DNA of 23,890 nucleotides from Pseudomonadota bacterium (GCA_026400695.1 JAPLON010000095.1:1-23890); one strand, 5' to 3'. Positions 7,788 to 14,958 are shown, counted from the first letter of the stretch. Notes: a model not told the origin generated them from the sequence alone. Numbers and translations: made by a program.

Positions 7788-8184
7788 TGATGCTGTTTGG
7801 TTTAAGCAATTATTTTTTGAGTGCTTTGGCAAAGAGGATACTTGGTTAGAAAATTTTGAAGACAATAAATACCAAACTTTTCATATCAAAAGACAATCTT
7901 TTATTGTCATGTATGTTGTTAATGACCAAACAGACCTATTAACCATTGGTGTTGCTAAGAATGCTAGAAAACAAGGTCTAGCAACCAAGCTAATAAATTG
8001 GGCAATAGACATGGCTCCATTGGGACAGAAATTTTTTTTAGAGGTTGAGTGTAGTAATACAGCAGCAACCAACCTTTATAAAAAAATTGGTTTTAAGCAG
8101 ATATCAGTTAGAAAAAATTACTATCAAAAAGATGATGATGGCGCAGTTGATGCCTTAGTAATGACTTATCAAAAATTGTCCTAA
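7744..8184 (+). CDS. rimI: GNAT acetyltransferase, RimI-type
   Basis: RimI-type enzymes acetylate the N-terminal residue of proteins (ribosomal S18 in E. coli) with acetyl-CoA. The acetyl-CoA site is 'LTIGVAKNARKQGLATKLI' (about 66-84; V-x-x-x-x-R-x-x-G-x-A). It is followed by 'FFLEVECSNTAATNLYKKIGF' features, the usual motif B, and a final YYQKDDDGAVDALVM strand. The N-terminal half is divergent and lacks some usual residues. The start ATG 7744 lies inside tsaB, consistent with coupled translation. Because GNAT members are similar, another Nt- or Lys-acetyltransferase is possible; the tsaB context favours RimI. A decayed copy of its 3' end is found at 9346-9396. Confidence 0.82.
   Translation: MLELQNIKPEPILNDDAVWFKQLFFECFGKEDTWLENFEDNKYQTFHIKRQSFIVMYVVNDQTDLLTIGVAKNARKQGLATKLINWAIDMAPLGQKFFLEVECSNTAATNLYKKIGFKQISVRKNYYQKDDDGAVDALVMTYQKLS
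8125..8177 (+). repeat. Direct repeat, copy 1 (3' end of rimI)
   Basis: The best-conserved part, 8147-8176, matches 9366-9396 at 29 of 31 aligned columns (one substitution, one inserted base), for example CCTTAGT(t)AATGACTTATC. Weaker similarity reaches back to an AAAAAG at about 8125. This copy is the functional gene end. Confidence 0.7.
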
Positions 8185-8228
8185 TGCTATAAGGCTAGCT
8201 TATACTTAGTACAAGTTTTCTCGATGAT

Positions 8229-9242
8229 CTAAACCTTAGAACCAATTTTGCTCAACACGTAGAAATCCCCAGCTAAATTGGGATCATTAATGAACCGTAG
8301 ATCATTTTTATATTTATTAATAATAATCTCATAAGGTAAATAGTAGTATCCGTTATCCCCGCAATGTGTTCCCCAAGAGTTGCGCACGGTAAAGAACCCC
8401 GTTAGTGTGTATGTTACTTTTTCTTTAGCCTGTGTTCTAGTATGTATATGCGTTAAGTTATCATAGGTATGAGTCAAGTTATTGTCATATCCCACAAACA
8501 TCATAATATGATTGTGTAAAAACTTTTCTTTTGTCTGAGGTATTGGAATAAAACCTGTTAGATCAGTTTCTGGTAATTTAAATGACGAATAGATATCAAT
8601 GGCAAAAAGAACTGGATAATTATTACTCAAAGCAAACTTAATGGCTTTTAATAGATCATCTCCTATGGCAGTAATTTGAGCTGATGCTACACTAGAAACT
8701 ATTGCTGTTTCACTGGCTGGGACTTGTACATTTGGAGTTACATCCATACATACATTACGCTTTGCTGCTGCTATTGCTTTATTTGATGGTTGATTTCTAA
8801 AAGACTGATTATAATCCCATAATTTTTCATCACATACACCGTTAGTTGCCAGGGTAAAAATGCAATCTTGTACTGATGCTCCGGTATCTTTATTTGTATT
8901 ACGCGCGCTGTCATTATATCTTTCAAACCAGTAAATAAATAAACGTGAAGGCACAAAAGTTGTAGCTTTTTCCGGTGACATTCCTACTTTAATAGCGTCT
9001 CTTATTTGGCAAAATTGCATAGCTCCTGCTCCAGCATTTGCTGAACATGATCCGAGCTTGCCTTGATTATAAACAGGAAAAATAGCATTTGCTTTCTTAA
9101 GTGATCCCATAATATTTCGCATATCATAAGAGTGCGGATCAGATCCAAAAACCTCTTCCATTATTTCCATTGCATGGCTATTTTCTAATGAAGCGAATGT
9201 TATAAGAACCAAAATTGTTAAATTTTTTTTAATGCCAAACAT
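8229..9242 (-). CDS. Secreted papain-like (C1) cysteine protease
   Basis: A 337-residue protein with a clear signal peptide (residues 1-24, cleaved near SHA-M). The papain active site is readable: 'VYNQGKLGSCSANAGAGAM' gives the oxyanion Gln Q60 and nucleophile C66. 'LHNHIMMFVGYD' gives H245, and 'FFTVRNSWGTHCG' gives N288 with the NSWG box. Spacing and order match family C1A. There is little room for a long inhibitory propeptide (about 30 residues before the core), so activation may not need one. Residues 254-268 hold a short degenerate duplication (NNLTHTYDNLTHIHT). The gene is opposed to rimI, which ends 44 bases away, and is bordered on its other side by a repeat of the rimI end. No transporter or secretion genes for it are visible. 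Confidence 0.9.
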   Translation of the reverse strand: MFGIKKNLTILVLITFASLENSHAMEIMEEVFGSDPHSYDMRNIMGSLKKANAIFPVYNQGKLGSCSANAGAGAMQFCQIRDAIKVGMSPEKATTFVPSRLFIYWFERYNDSARNTNKDTGASVQDCIFTLATNGVCDEKLWDYNQSFRNQPSNKAIAAAKRNVCMDVTPNVQVPASETAIVSSVASAQITAIGDDLLKAIKFALSNNYPVLFAIDIYSSFKLPETDLTGFIPIPQTKEKFLHNHIMMFVGYDNNLTHTYDNLTHIHTRTQAKEKVTYTLTGFFTVRNSWGTHCGDNGYYYLPYEIIINKYKNDLRFINDPNLAGDFYVLSKIGSKV

Positions 9243-9593
9243 TTATATCTCATGTATTGTTTAATAGATTAGCAATAACATTATTATTAAACAAAAATTG
9301 TAAATAAAAAGTTAATATAAGGTAATTTTATAGGTGATCTCGCACGAAAAAGTATGAAGATGCATTTGATTCCTTAGTTAATGACTTATCAAAAATCTAT
9401 TTAAGATAAAGGTGCAAATTAAAAAACACTAAACGGCCCATAAATTTGTCCCCTAGCATTTTATTTTGTCCAATAAAGTCAGTTTAACCATAACCCCAGG
9501 CATCTAAACTCATTTTGATTCTTTCAAATGATTGAATTTCATAAATTATTGTTGTAATTTTTTGAAAGTCATTTTAGTTTATTGTGAATTTAA
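9243..9593. other. Intergenic stretch with decayed repeat and inverted repeat
   Basis: This 351-base gap is very AT-rich. It holds the second rimI-end copy (9346-9396), two TTTGTCC words (9444 and 9467 regions) and a distant inverted repeat, CTTTCAAA at 9521-9528 with TTTGAAAG at 9561-9568. Promoters for the two divergent genes on either side must lie here, but I see no convincing -35/-10 pair on either strand. I see no RNA gene or credible coding frame. Confidence 0.6.
9346..9396 (+). repeat. Direct repeat, copy 2 (decayed rimI 3' end)
   Basis: This segment repeats the end of rimI in the same orientation, 1.2 kb away, with the papain-like gene in between. The core 9366-9396 aligns with 8147-8176 with one substitution and one extra base; the frame is therefore shifted relative to rimI. 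An in-frame reading KKYEDAFDSLVNDLSKIYLR ends at TAA, but nothing suggests it is translated. Confidence 0.7.
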
Positions 9594-10511
9594 ATGAAAA
9601 AATTTCTGTTATTTGTCATTATATTTAATTTTTTAGCACTTAAATCTGCTGAAGAAGAGCAGCTCCTGCGCCCTTCTGAGGGTAGGCTACCATCCCAAAC
9701 TTACTCACATGCATTTCGTGTGAGCGGTATGTTATTTGGTAAGCATGTTAGTTTTGACATTTTTGGCTCTTGCCATATAGTTCATTTCAAAGTTTTACAT
9801 CCAACTCTGCAAAGCTTTTTGCCTAATCATCAACATCTGATGCTTGAAAATAAAAATGTTTTTGGCAGAGAAGACGTTTCTAAAGCTGAATTACTTAGGG
9901 AAGGATTATGCACGGAAACAGTCAATCCATATCTGGAAGACCTTAATTTAAATCAGCTTAAAAGTTTCCTAAAAGAAATAGATACACAACTTAAGAAAGA
10001 AGGTTTTAAAGGCATTGAAAATCTTACTATTCTTGGATTTTATATGGCTCTCCAATCTGAGTTTGCAGCGGGAGAATCAGAAATAGTATTAAAAATGAAA
10101 ATGACCCCAGACACGACACATTTTTTAGAGGAACAAGAAAAAGTAGAAAAAACTTTTGATGATATGATTGCTGCGGAAAAGCCTGTGTGGGACGAGAAAA
10201 AACGAGATGGTAAATTATTAGAACACCTCACTACACAAGCATCAAGTGTACTTTCAGTAATTAAAAGTTATTTAGCAGGCCCTCTTTTTATTGATGATAT
10301 TTTTGTCAGATCAAGAAATAAGGAATGGGAACCTAGATTGTTTAATTTTATTAAACTCCATTCAAATGCCTTGGTAATTGCAGGTTCTGGACATCTTTAT
10401 CACCGTGAATATGGGCTTTTGGCACGATTCCAAAGGCTTGGTCTTTTAGTCCAAAGATTGGATTTAAAAGACGGTGGTTTTATTGAGGAAAAATTTTTGC
10501 CTGCTACTTAA
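9594..10511 (+). CDS. Secreted TraB/GumN (TIKI-type) family protein
   Basis: Residues 1-18 form a signal peptide (MKKFLLFVIIFNFLALKS). The body shows the spaced hallmarks of the TraB/GumN/TIKI superfamily. A first GxxH is 'GSCH' (58-61) followed by a run to 'HLMLENK' with E85. An Arg motif, 'VRSRNKEWEPRL' (238-249), matches the usual RNxxW. A second GxxH is 'AGSGHLYH' (263-270), with 'GLLARFQRLGLLVQRL' after it, as at the end of GumN proteins. Some members (animal TIKI) are metal-dependent proteases; the bacterial role is poorly known. The middle (about 170-215) is Lys/Glu-rich and less conserved. It stands alone on the plus strand between the papain-like and second trypsin-like genes. ATG 9594 has no evident ribosome site. 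Confidence 0.78.
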   Translation: MKKFLLFVIIFNFLALKSAEEEQLLRPSEGRLPSQTYSHAFRVSGMLFGKHVSFDIFGSCHIVHFKVLHPTLQSFLPNHQHLMLENKNVFGREDVSKAELLREGLCTETVNPYLEDLNLNQLKSFLKEIDTQLKKEGFKGIENLTILGFYMALQSEFAAGESEIVLKMKMTPDTTHFLEEQEKVEKTFDDMIAAEKPVWDEKKRDGKLLEHLTTQASSVLSVIKSYLAGPLFIDDIFVRSRNKEWEPRLFNFIKLHSNALVIAGSGHLYHREYGLLARFQRLGLLVQRLDLKDGGFIEEKFLPAT

Positions 10512-10585
10512 TCCGTGCTGAAGCTAAATTTAGTTTTAATATATCATTTTACGTGATTTTTGCAAAACTTTTCACTTTTTTTGTA

Positions 10586-10613
10586 TTGACAGAAACATGT
10601 TGGTTTCTATATC
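10586..10613 (+). promoter_or_regulatory. Sigma-70-like promoter for the second trypsin-like gene
   Basis: A perfect -35 TTGACA (10586-10591) is followed after 16 bases by TATATC (10608-10613). It lies about 35 bases upstream of the ATG at 10648. It is the best -35 match I noticed in the window. The spacer holds an inverted repeat (listed separately). Confidence 0.6.
10591..10608. promoter_or_regulatory. Operator-like inverted repeat between -35 and -10
   Basis: AGAAAC-ATGTTG-GTTTCT: perfect 6-base arms around a 6-base centre, filling the spacer of the promoter at 10586-10613. A dimeric repressor bound here would block RNA polymerase. No regulator gene is nearby, so the binding protein is unknown. 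Confidence 0.45.
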
Positions 10614-10647
10614 TTAATACTTTAATGTAAATAGATAGCTATTAATT

Positions 10648-10809
10648 ATGAAAAAAAATAATTTAAAAACAGTAATTGCAATTTGTTCCGCATTTGTAAG
10701 TGTGTTCGCTGCTTCTTCCTCTTCTTCTGGGAGTGTGTTAATACTTCTGAGGATGGAGCTACTGCACGAGCAGCAACAGGAGTGTTTTACCGTGACTCTA
10801 GCTCTCTAG
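10648..10809 (+). other. Signal-peptide ORF in a different frame from the following protease
   Basis: From ATG 10648 the frame reads MKKNNLKTVIAICSAFVSVF, then AASSSSSG and on to a TAG at 10807. Residues 1-22 are an ideal signal peptide (Lys-rich start, hydrophobic core, FAA|S cleavage). The protease domain that follows is read in the frame one base back. One missing base between 10662 and 10806, most simply after the Ser-rich stretch (TCT/TTC repeats near 10713-10730), would join the two. Confidence 0.6.
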
Positions 10810-11789
10810 AAGAAGCAATTCGACGAGGAAACGAAATACCTGGAATTTGTCATTCAGTCATGCATTACCGTGGCACAAACAAAGAAACAAAATCTACAGG
10901 TACAATTTTAAAAGGAGGAAGATATTTCCTTACAGCAGCCCATGCTTTATGTGAAGCAAATGAGAATATCGTTAATATATCAATTGGATTTTTACCGAAC
11001 TTAGGGGAAATTGATTATATTTCAGAACTTCATAATTCAGGCGCTCAATTATCAACAGATCAACAAGAATCACTATCAAAATATAAAAAAACGCCACAAC
11101 CCATTATAAGCAGAAATAGTAAAATTTGGATATGCCCTGGTTACAAAGAAGGCTGCGCATCAAATGATATTGCAATCGCTGAAATTTATTGGCTGGCTCC
11201 AAATGGAGATGCTTTATCAATAGATGATGAAAAAATTAGCTCAGTAATTAACGTTCAATCATTACTTTCACTTATTGAATTGCCGCTATCCCTTTCAGTA
11301 GGCAAAAGAGGTTTTGTTCCAACCTATGCAAAGGCAGGTATATGGGGGCATGGTAATCAGGTACTTCAACGCGCCTTATCTATTTTTACAATTGATGATA
11401 TTCAAGGAAATGAACTTTATTCAAGAATTACTCCTGAAAAAAGGACAACGCAAAGATGGATTACACTAAGTGATAGGTATTTTTTAGAGCGTGATGGTAT
11501 CATTTATCCCGCTGGTCATGATCAAAGATTACGCGCTGTTACTTTTGGGGGTTGTAGCGGTTCTCCATTTGTTGTGAAAACAAGCTCACAGCTTATGGTT
11601 GGAGGAGTTATATCTCTTGGTACAATCACAGCTAACAAAACAGGCATTACTAATGGATCCGTTTGTATTGTAACTAATATTGATTATATTGCATCTGACG
11701 TGATAACTACTTTCACCGCTGAACACCTTGAATGGTTTCAAAGAATTTTTTCAGGAAAGGAATCAGCAAATTACCGTCTTGGTTATTAG
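10683..11789 (+). CDS. Second trypsin-like (S1) serine protease, 5' end frame-broken
   Basis: The catalytic domain is intact: 'YFLTAAHALCE' with H87, 'CASNDIAIAEIYW' with D162 and 'TFGGCSGSPFVV' with S292 (GCSGSP in place of GDSGGP). 'VGGVISLGTI' after the nucleophile is the usual strand. The frame is open from 10662 and its first usable start is TTG 10683, but that gives an unlikely Cys/Phe-rich N-terminus (MFRICKCVRCFFLFFWECV), which looks like a signal-peptide region read out of frame. The true start is probably ATG 10648 in the other frame. So this is either a recent frameshift, a sequencing error, or a protein made by ribosomal slippage; no canonical slippery heptamer is visible. Overall similarity to the 3705-4763 protease is limited to the catalytic motifs. 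Monocistronic, with its own promoter. Confidence 0.75.
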   Translation: MFRICKCVRCFFLFFWECVNTSEDGATARAATGVFYRDSSSLEEAIRRGNEIPGICHSVMHYRGTNKETKSTGTILKGGRYFLTAAHALCEANENIVNISIGFLPNLGEIDYISELHNSGAQLSTDQQESLSKYKKTPQPIISRNSKIWICPGYKEGCASNDIAIAEIYWLAPNGDALSIDDEKISSVINVQSLLSLIELPLSLSVGKRGFVPTYAKAGIWGHGNQVLQRALSIFTIDDIQGNELYSRITPEKRTTQRWITLSDRYFLERDGIIYPAGHDQRLRAVTFGGCSGSPFVVKTSSQLMVGGVISLGTITANKTGITNGSVCIVTNIDYIASDVITTFTAEHLEWFQRIFSGKESANYRLGY

Positions 11790-12221
11790 TGGCTAATCAC
11801 ATTATTCTTCATACAGGGCGTTATTAACCACATTAAGATTATCTGTAGTGTGCAATGATTACAGCGCTACGTAAAACTTACATGCTGTATATCTCCACAA
11901 TTTTAGGTGCTACCAAAACTTGCGTATTGTATTAAATGTGAAACTGGGGTTATTTTATCTAATACATCTTAAGCAATTTTTAACCACCAAAGTGTTATCA
12001 TTCGGAATAAGAGATACTCTTCAGATATTGTTTCAAGGCATCATTCTAAAGCCCTTAAGGATGCCAATGGCGAAGCTATGTCTGCTGCAAGGTTTGAGCC
12101 AAGGCGGGTGGCCCACCCTTTATTTGGGCGGGGGTGGGGGATGGAGCTCCTACTACAAAAAAGTTAACAAATACTTAAAATTTAAAAATAAATTTTTAAG
12201 CTACGTAAAAAAGGGTGGCTT
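11790..12221. other. Gene-poor stretch before yejE, with GC-rich patch
   Basis: No convincing gene. One frame is open from TTG 11920 to a TGA at 12223-12225 that overlaps the yejE ATG (ATGA), but its composition (Gly- and Leu-rich, 'YLGGGGGWSSYYKK') is not protein-like. Another frame gives a coherent-looking peptide (SSDIVSRHHSKALKDANGEA then MSAARFEPRRVAHPLFGRGW) after a TAA at 11970, so the area may hold a decayed gene. Bases 12088-12151 are GC-rich (42 of 64) in an AT-rich region and contain the tight palindrome GGGTGGCCCACCC. The yejE ribosome site AAGGGTGG lies just before 12222. Confidence 0.45.
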
Positions 12222-13244
12222 ATGAATCCCATCACGCAAAGGCGTTTGTACCAGTTTAAAGCAAACAAACGTGGATTCTATTCTTTTTTTGTTTTTCTAG
12301 TTATTTTTTTTATAACTTTATTTGCCGAATTCATTGCCAATGACAGGCCTTTATTTGTTAGTTTTAAAGGTACTACCTATTTCCCTGTTTTTAAAGACTA
12401 TCCAGAAACTACATTCGGCGGAACATTTAAAACTGCCACTAACTATCGTGATCCATTTGTGAAGAATTTAATTAATTCGAATGGTTTCATAATTTGGGCA
12501 CCAATTCCATTTGGTATAAATACGGTAAATTATGAGCTGAATTCACCGGCTCCATCTCCGCCCAGCTGGAGCAACCTTTTAGGTACCGATGATCAAGGGC
12601 GTGATGTTTTAACCCGCTTACTATACGGATTTCGTATTTCTATTTTATTTGGTTTAGCACTTACTATTGGAGCCTCTACAATAGGGGTTTTTGCAGGAGC
12701 TGTTCAGGGATATTTTGGCGGACGCGTTGATTTATTTATGCAAAGGTTTATTGAAATTTGGAGCAATTTGCCTGTTTTGTATTTGCTAATTATCTTATCA
12801 AGTATGATTGAGCCTAATTTTTGGTGGTTGCTAATGATTATGCTAATCTTTTCTTGGATGACATTAGTTGGGGTTGTGCGCGCGGAATTCTTTCGTACAC
12901 GTACGCTTGATTATGTGCGTGCTGCAGAGGCCCTGGGGGTACCAAGTCGCAGAATCATATGGCGTCATATGTTGCCTAATGCAATGGTTGCGGTTATTAC
13001 TTACCTGCCATTTATTTTAAATGGATCAATTGCTACTTTAACTTCTTTAGATTTTTTAGGATTTGGTTTACCGCCAGGTTCGGCTTCTTTGGGTGAATTA
13101 ATTACTCAAGCTAAAAATAATATACAAGCACCATGGCTTGGATTGGCTGCGTTTTTTTCAATTTCTGTATTGCTAAGCCTGCTAATTTTCATAGGTGAGG
13201 CTGTGCGTGACGCCTTTGACGCTAGAAAAATTAAAGTTGAATAA
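12222..13244 (+). CDS. yejE: Microcin C-type peptide ABC transporter permease YejE
   Basis: YejE is the second inner-membrane permease of the YejABEF peptide importer. The first helix is 'FYSFFVFLVIFFITLFAEFIA' like (about 19-39). The long periplasmic loop that follows ('NDRPLFVSFKGTTYFPVFKD', 'PETTFGGTFKTATNYRDPFV') is diagnostic of YejE rather than DppC. 'LLGTDDQGRDVLTRLLYGFR' (119-138) is the permease signature. 'YVRAAEALGVPSRRIIWRHM' (231-250) is the ATPase-docking loop. 'LTSLDFLGFGLPPGSASLGE' and the end 'GEAVRDAFDARK' are typical. AAGGG lies seven bases before the ATG. It is alone on the plus strand, ending one base from the convergent gmk, far from yejB (minus, 4738-5838) and yejA (minus, 20671-22539). 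Confidence 0.95.
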   Translation: MNPITQRRLYQFKANKRGFYSFFVFLVIFFITLFAEFIANDRPLFVSFKGTTYFPVFKDYPETTFGGTFKTATNYRDPFVKNLINSNGFIIWAPIPFGINTVNYELNSPAPSPPSWSNLLGTDDQGRDVLTRLLYGFRISILFGLALTIGASTIGVFAGAVQGYFGGRVDLFMQRFIEIWSNLPVLYLLIILSSMIEPNFWWLLMIMLIFSWMTLVGVVRAEFFRTRTLDYVRAAEALGVPSRRIIWRHMLPNAMVAVITYLPFILNGSIATLTSLDFLGFGLPPGSASLGELITQAKNNIQAPWLGLAAFFSISVLLSLLIFIGEAVRDAFDARKIKVE

Positions 13245-13245
13245 T

Positions 13246-13890
13246 TCATTCAATCGTTTGTGTGCCGCATTGGCGCAACTGATTAACAAATTCAGCCAAA
13301 CCAATTTGCCGCGTACGCTTTGATCGTTCTGCTTCTAAAATGGCTGTAATTTTTTCCAAACTTTTTTCAAAATTTTCATTAACTATTACATAATCATATT
13401 CTGGCCAGTGACTAATTTCTGCTGAGGCATCTTGCATTCTTTTATTAATGGTTTCCGCGTTGTCTTCGCCACGACTTTTTAGACGTTCATGCAATATTTG
13501 TAATGTAGGAGGTAGAATAAATATCGTTACTAAATCATTTCTTGCAAGGTGTGCAATTTGCTGGGTGCCTTGCCAATCAATATCAAAAATAACATCAAAT
13601 CCTTTTTCTAGTTGTTCAAAAACAAATTCCTTGGGAGTGCCATAGTGATTTCCAAATACATGCGCGTTTTCTAGCAACTCTTCGTTGTCACGCATTCTAA
13701 TAAATTCTTCTATTTCTTTGAAAAAGTAATCTCTGCCATGCACTTCCGAATGTCGTTTTGAACGGGTAGTTACAGAAACTGAATTTCTGAGATTTTTATC
13801 TTGCTTGAGTAAGGATTTTGCAATTGTCGTTTTTCCAGCACCTGAAGGAGAAGACAGTACTAACATTAACCCACGTCTTACAATGTTCAT
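13246..13890 (-). CDS. gmk: Guanylate kinase
   Basis: Gmk phosphorylates GMP (and dGMP) to GDP with ATP. The P-loop is 'SSPSGAGKTT' (13-22). 'SVTTRSKRHSEVHGRDYFF' binds GMP and 'HVFGNHYGTPKEFV' is a second conserved GMP-site segment. 'DVIFDIDWQGTQQI' is the Walker B-like strand and 'RLKSRGEDNAETINKRM' the lid. It has 214 residues, normal for alphaproteobacteria. The start ATG 13890 overlaps the end of mltG by four bases (ATGA), so the two are translationally coupled; ATG 13866 is the alternative but 'RRGLMLVLSSPSGAG' belongs to the family's usual start. Confidence 0.96.
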   Translation of the reverse strand: MNIVRRGLMLVLSSPSGAGKTTIAKSLLKQDKNLRNSVSVTTRSKRHSEVHGRDYFFKEIEEFIRMRDNEELLENAHVFGNHYGTPKEFVFEQLEKGFDVIFDIDWQGTQQIAHLARNDLVTIFILPPTLQILHERLKSRGEDNAETINKRMQDASAEISHWPEYDYVIVNENFEKSLEKITAILEAERSKRTRQIGLAEFVNQLRQCGTQTIE

Positions 13891-14867
13891 AAATTCTCCT
13901 TTTTTTGTTTTTCAATTAAACGCCAATTACGTACATATTGGTTGTGGGTTTTAAGATCACTACTAAATTTATGCCCACCTTCACCGCTAGCAACAAAATA
14001 TAGATAAGATGTAGAGGCTGGTTTTAGTGCAGCCATAATGCTGGCTTCACCAGGGCAAGCAATTGGTGTAGGTGGTAAGCCTTTTTGTAAGTAGGTATTA
14101 AAAGGAGACTGTAGTGATAAATCTGATTTTAAAATTGGCCTATAAAATGAAGTTTGTCCTTTGGTCACTGCGTAAATTACAGTTGGATCTGCTTGAAGTG
14201 GCATACTAATTTTTAACCGATTTAGGTAAACCGATGCTACCAAATCACGTTCGGAAGCAATAGCTGTTTCCTTTTCTATGATCGACGCTAATGTTAAAAC
14301 TTCTTCCCAAGTTTTAAGGTAACAGCTGTTTTTATACTGAGGCCAAGCTAAGTTTTTGATTTTTTCCATGGCTTTTTCCATGCGATGCATAATGTGCTGC
14401 CTGGAGTCACCATAGTAATAATCATAGGTTTGCGGAAGCAATGTTCCCTCAGGTGGTAGCTTTTCGATTGCGCCGGTTAAAATAGCAACATTTTCCAACT
14501 TTTTTGAGATTTCATAAACAGTTAGGCCTTCAGGTATTGTTAAGTAGTGAACAACCACCTCTCCTTTTGCAATTTTTTGCAATATTTGCCACAAAGTTTG
14601 ATTTGGTTCAAACAAATACTCCCCATGTTTTAATGGCTTTTTTTGTAATTTCAAAAACAAGGCCCCACAAAAGAAACTAATTTTTTGGTGTATGATCTTT
14701 AGCTCGCTTAATTGGGTAGCAATTTTAGGAAGAGATTTGCCATTTTCTATAACAACAGTTGTTTTTTCAGATAGATTAATTGATTTTAGCAGTCCTCCAG
14801 GAGCGTACAAAATAAAGCTTATGACAGCTAAAAAAAATAAAACAAAAAAGATAAAAATACGGCGCAT
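13887..14867 (-). CDS. mltG: Endolytic murein transglycosylase MltG (YceG-like)
   Basis: MltG cuts nascent glycan strands in the periplasm and sets their length. A single N-terminal membrane helix (about 4-22) anchors it. A LysM-like part follows ('ENGKSLPKIATQLSELKII'), then 'TIPEGLTVYEISKKL'. The YceG domain contains 'GTLLPQTYDYYYGDS', 'LTLASIIEKETA' with the catalytic Glu at E198, 'VYLNRLKISMPLQADPTVIY' and 'PFNTYLQKGLPPTPIACPG'. It ends with 'FSSDLKTHNQYV'. At 326 residues it is of normal size. ATG 14867 lies only 16 bases after the tRNA-Val 3' end on the same strand, with no Shine-Dalgarno (the space is T8 then AAATTCAT). Pairing with gmk through ATGA is tight. Confidence 0.94.
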   Translation of the reverse strand: MRRIFIFFVLFFLAVISFILYAPGGLLKSINLSEKTTVVIENGKSLPKIATQLSELKIIHQKISFFCGALFLKLQKKPLKHGEYLFEPNQTLWQILQKIAKGEVVVHYLTIPEGLTVYEISKKLENVAILTGAIEKLPPEGTLLPQTYDYYYGDSRQHIMHRMEKAMEKIKNLAWPQYKNSCYLKTWEEVLTLASIIEKETAIASERDLVASVYLNRLKISMPLQADPTVIYAVTKGQTSFYRPILKSDLSLQSPFNTYLQKGLPPTPIACPGEASIMAALKPASTSYLYFVASGEGGHKFSSDLKTHNQYVRNWRLIEKQKKENL

Positions 14868-14883
14868 ATGAATTTAAAAAAAA

Positions 14884-14958
14884 TGGTGGTCGCAACAGGG
14901 ATTGAACCTGTGACCCCTACAATGTCAATGTAGTGCTCTACCGCTGAGCTATGCGACC
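14884..14958 (-). tRNA. tRNA-Val (GAC anticodon)
   Basis: On the minus strand the acceptor arm is GGTCGCA (14958-14952) pairing with TGCGACC (14894-14888), then discriminator A and an encoded CCA (14886-14884). The D stem is GCTC/GAGC. The anticodon arm is CTACA-TTGACAT-TGTAG with GAC at positions 34-36, reading GUC/GUU valine codons. The T arm is ACAGG-TTCAATC-CCTGT. All stems pair, so it should be functional. Confidence 0.97.

Noticed and set aside
8188..8204. TATAAG-GCTAG-CTTATA hairpin between rimI and the papain-like gene, considered as a bidirectional terminator
   Set aside because: Six AT-rich base pairs and no T-tract on either strand; too weak to call.
9346..9420. Short frame KKYEDAFDSLVNDLSKIYLR as a small gene
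   Set aside because: No start codon with a ribosome site, and the bases are explained as a frame-shifted copy of the rimI end.
9440..9480. Two TTTGTCC words, considered as ends of an insertion-sequence remnant
   Set aside because: Short direct words in AT-rich DNA with no transposase fragment or inverted partner nearby.
10512..10580. GTGA...TCAC followed by TTTTTTT after the TraB/GumN gene, considered as a terminator
   Set aside because: Only four paired bases around a mismatched interior; the T-run alone does not support it.
11920..12225. Open frame of 101 codons ending in an ATGA overlap with yejE
   Set aside because: TTG start, no ribosome site, Gly/Leu-rich composition unlike a real protein and a competing frame through the same bases looks more protein-like. 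The overlap with the yejE start can be chance.
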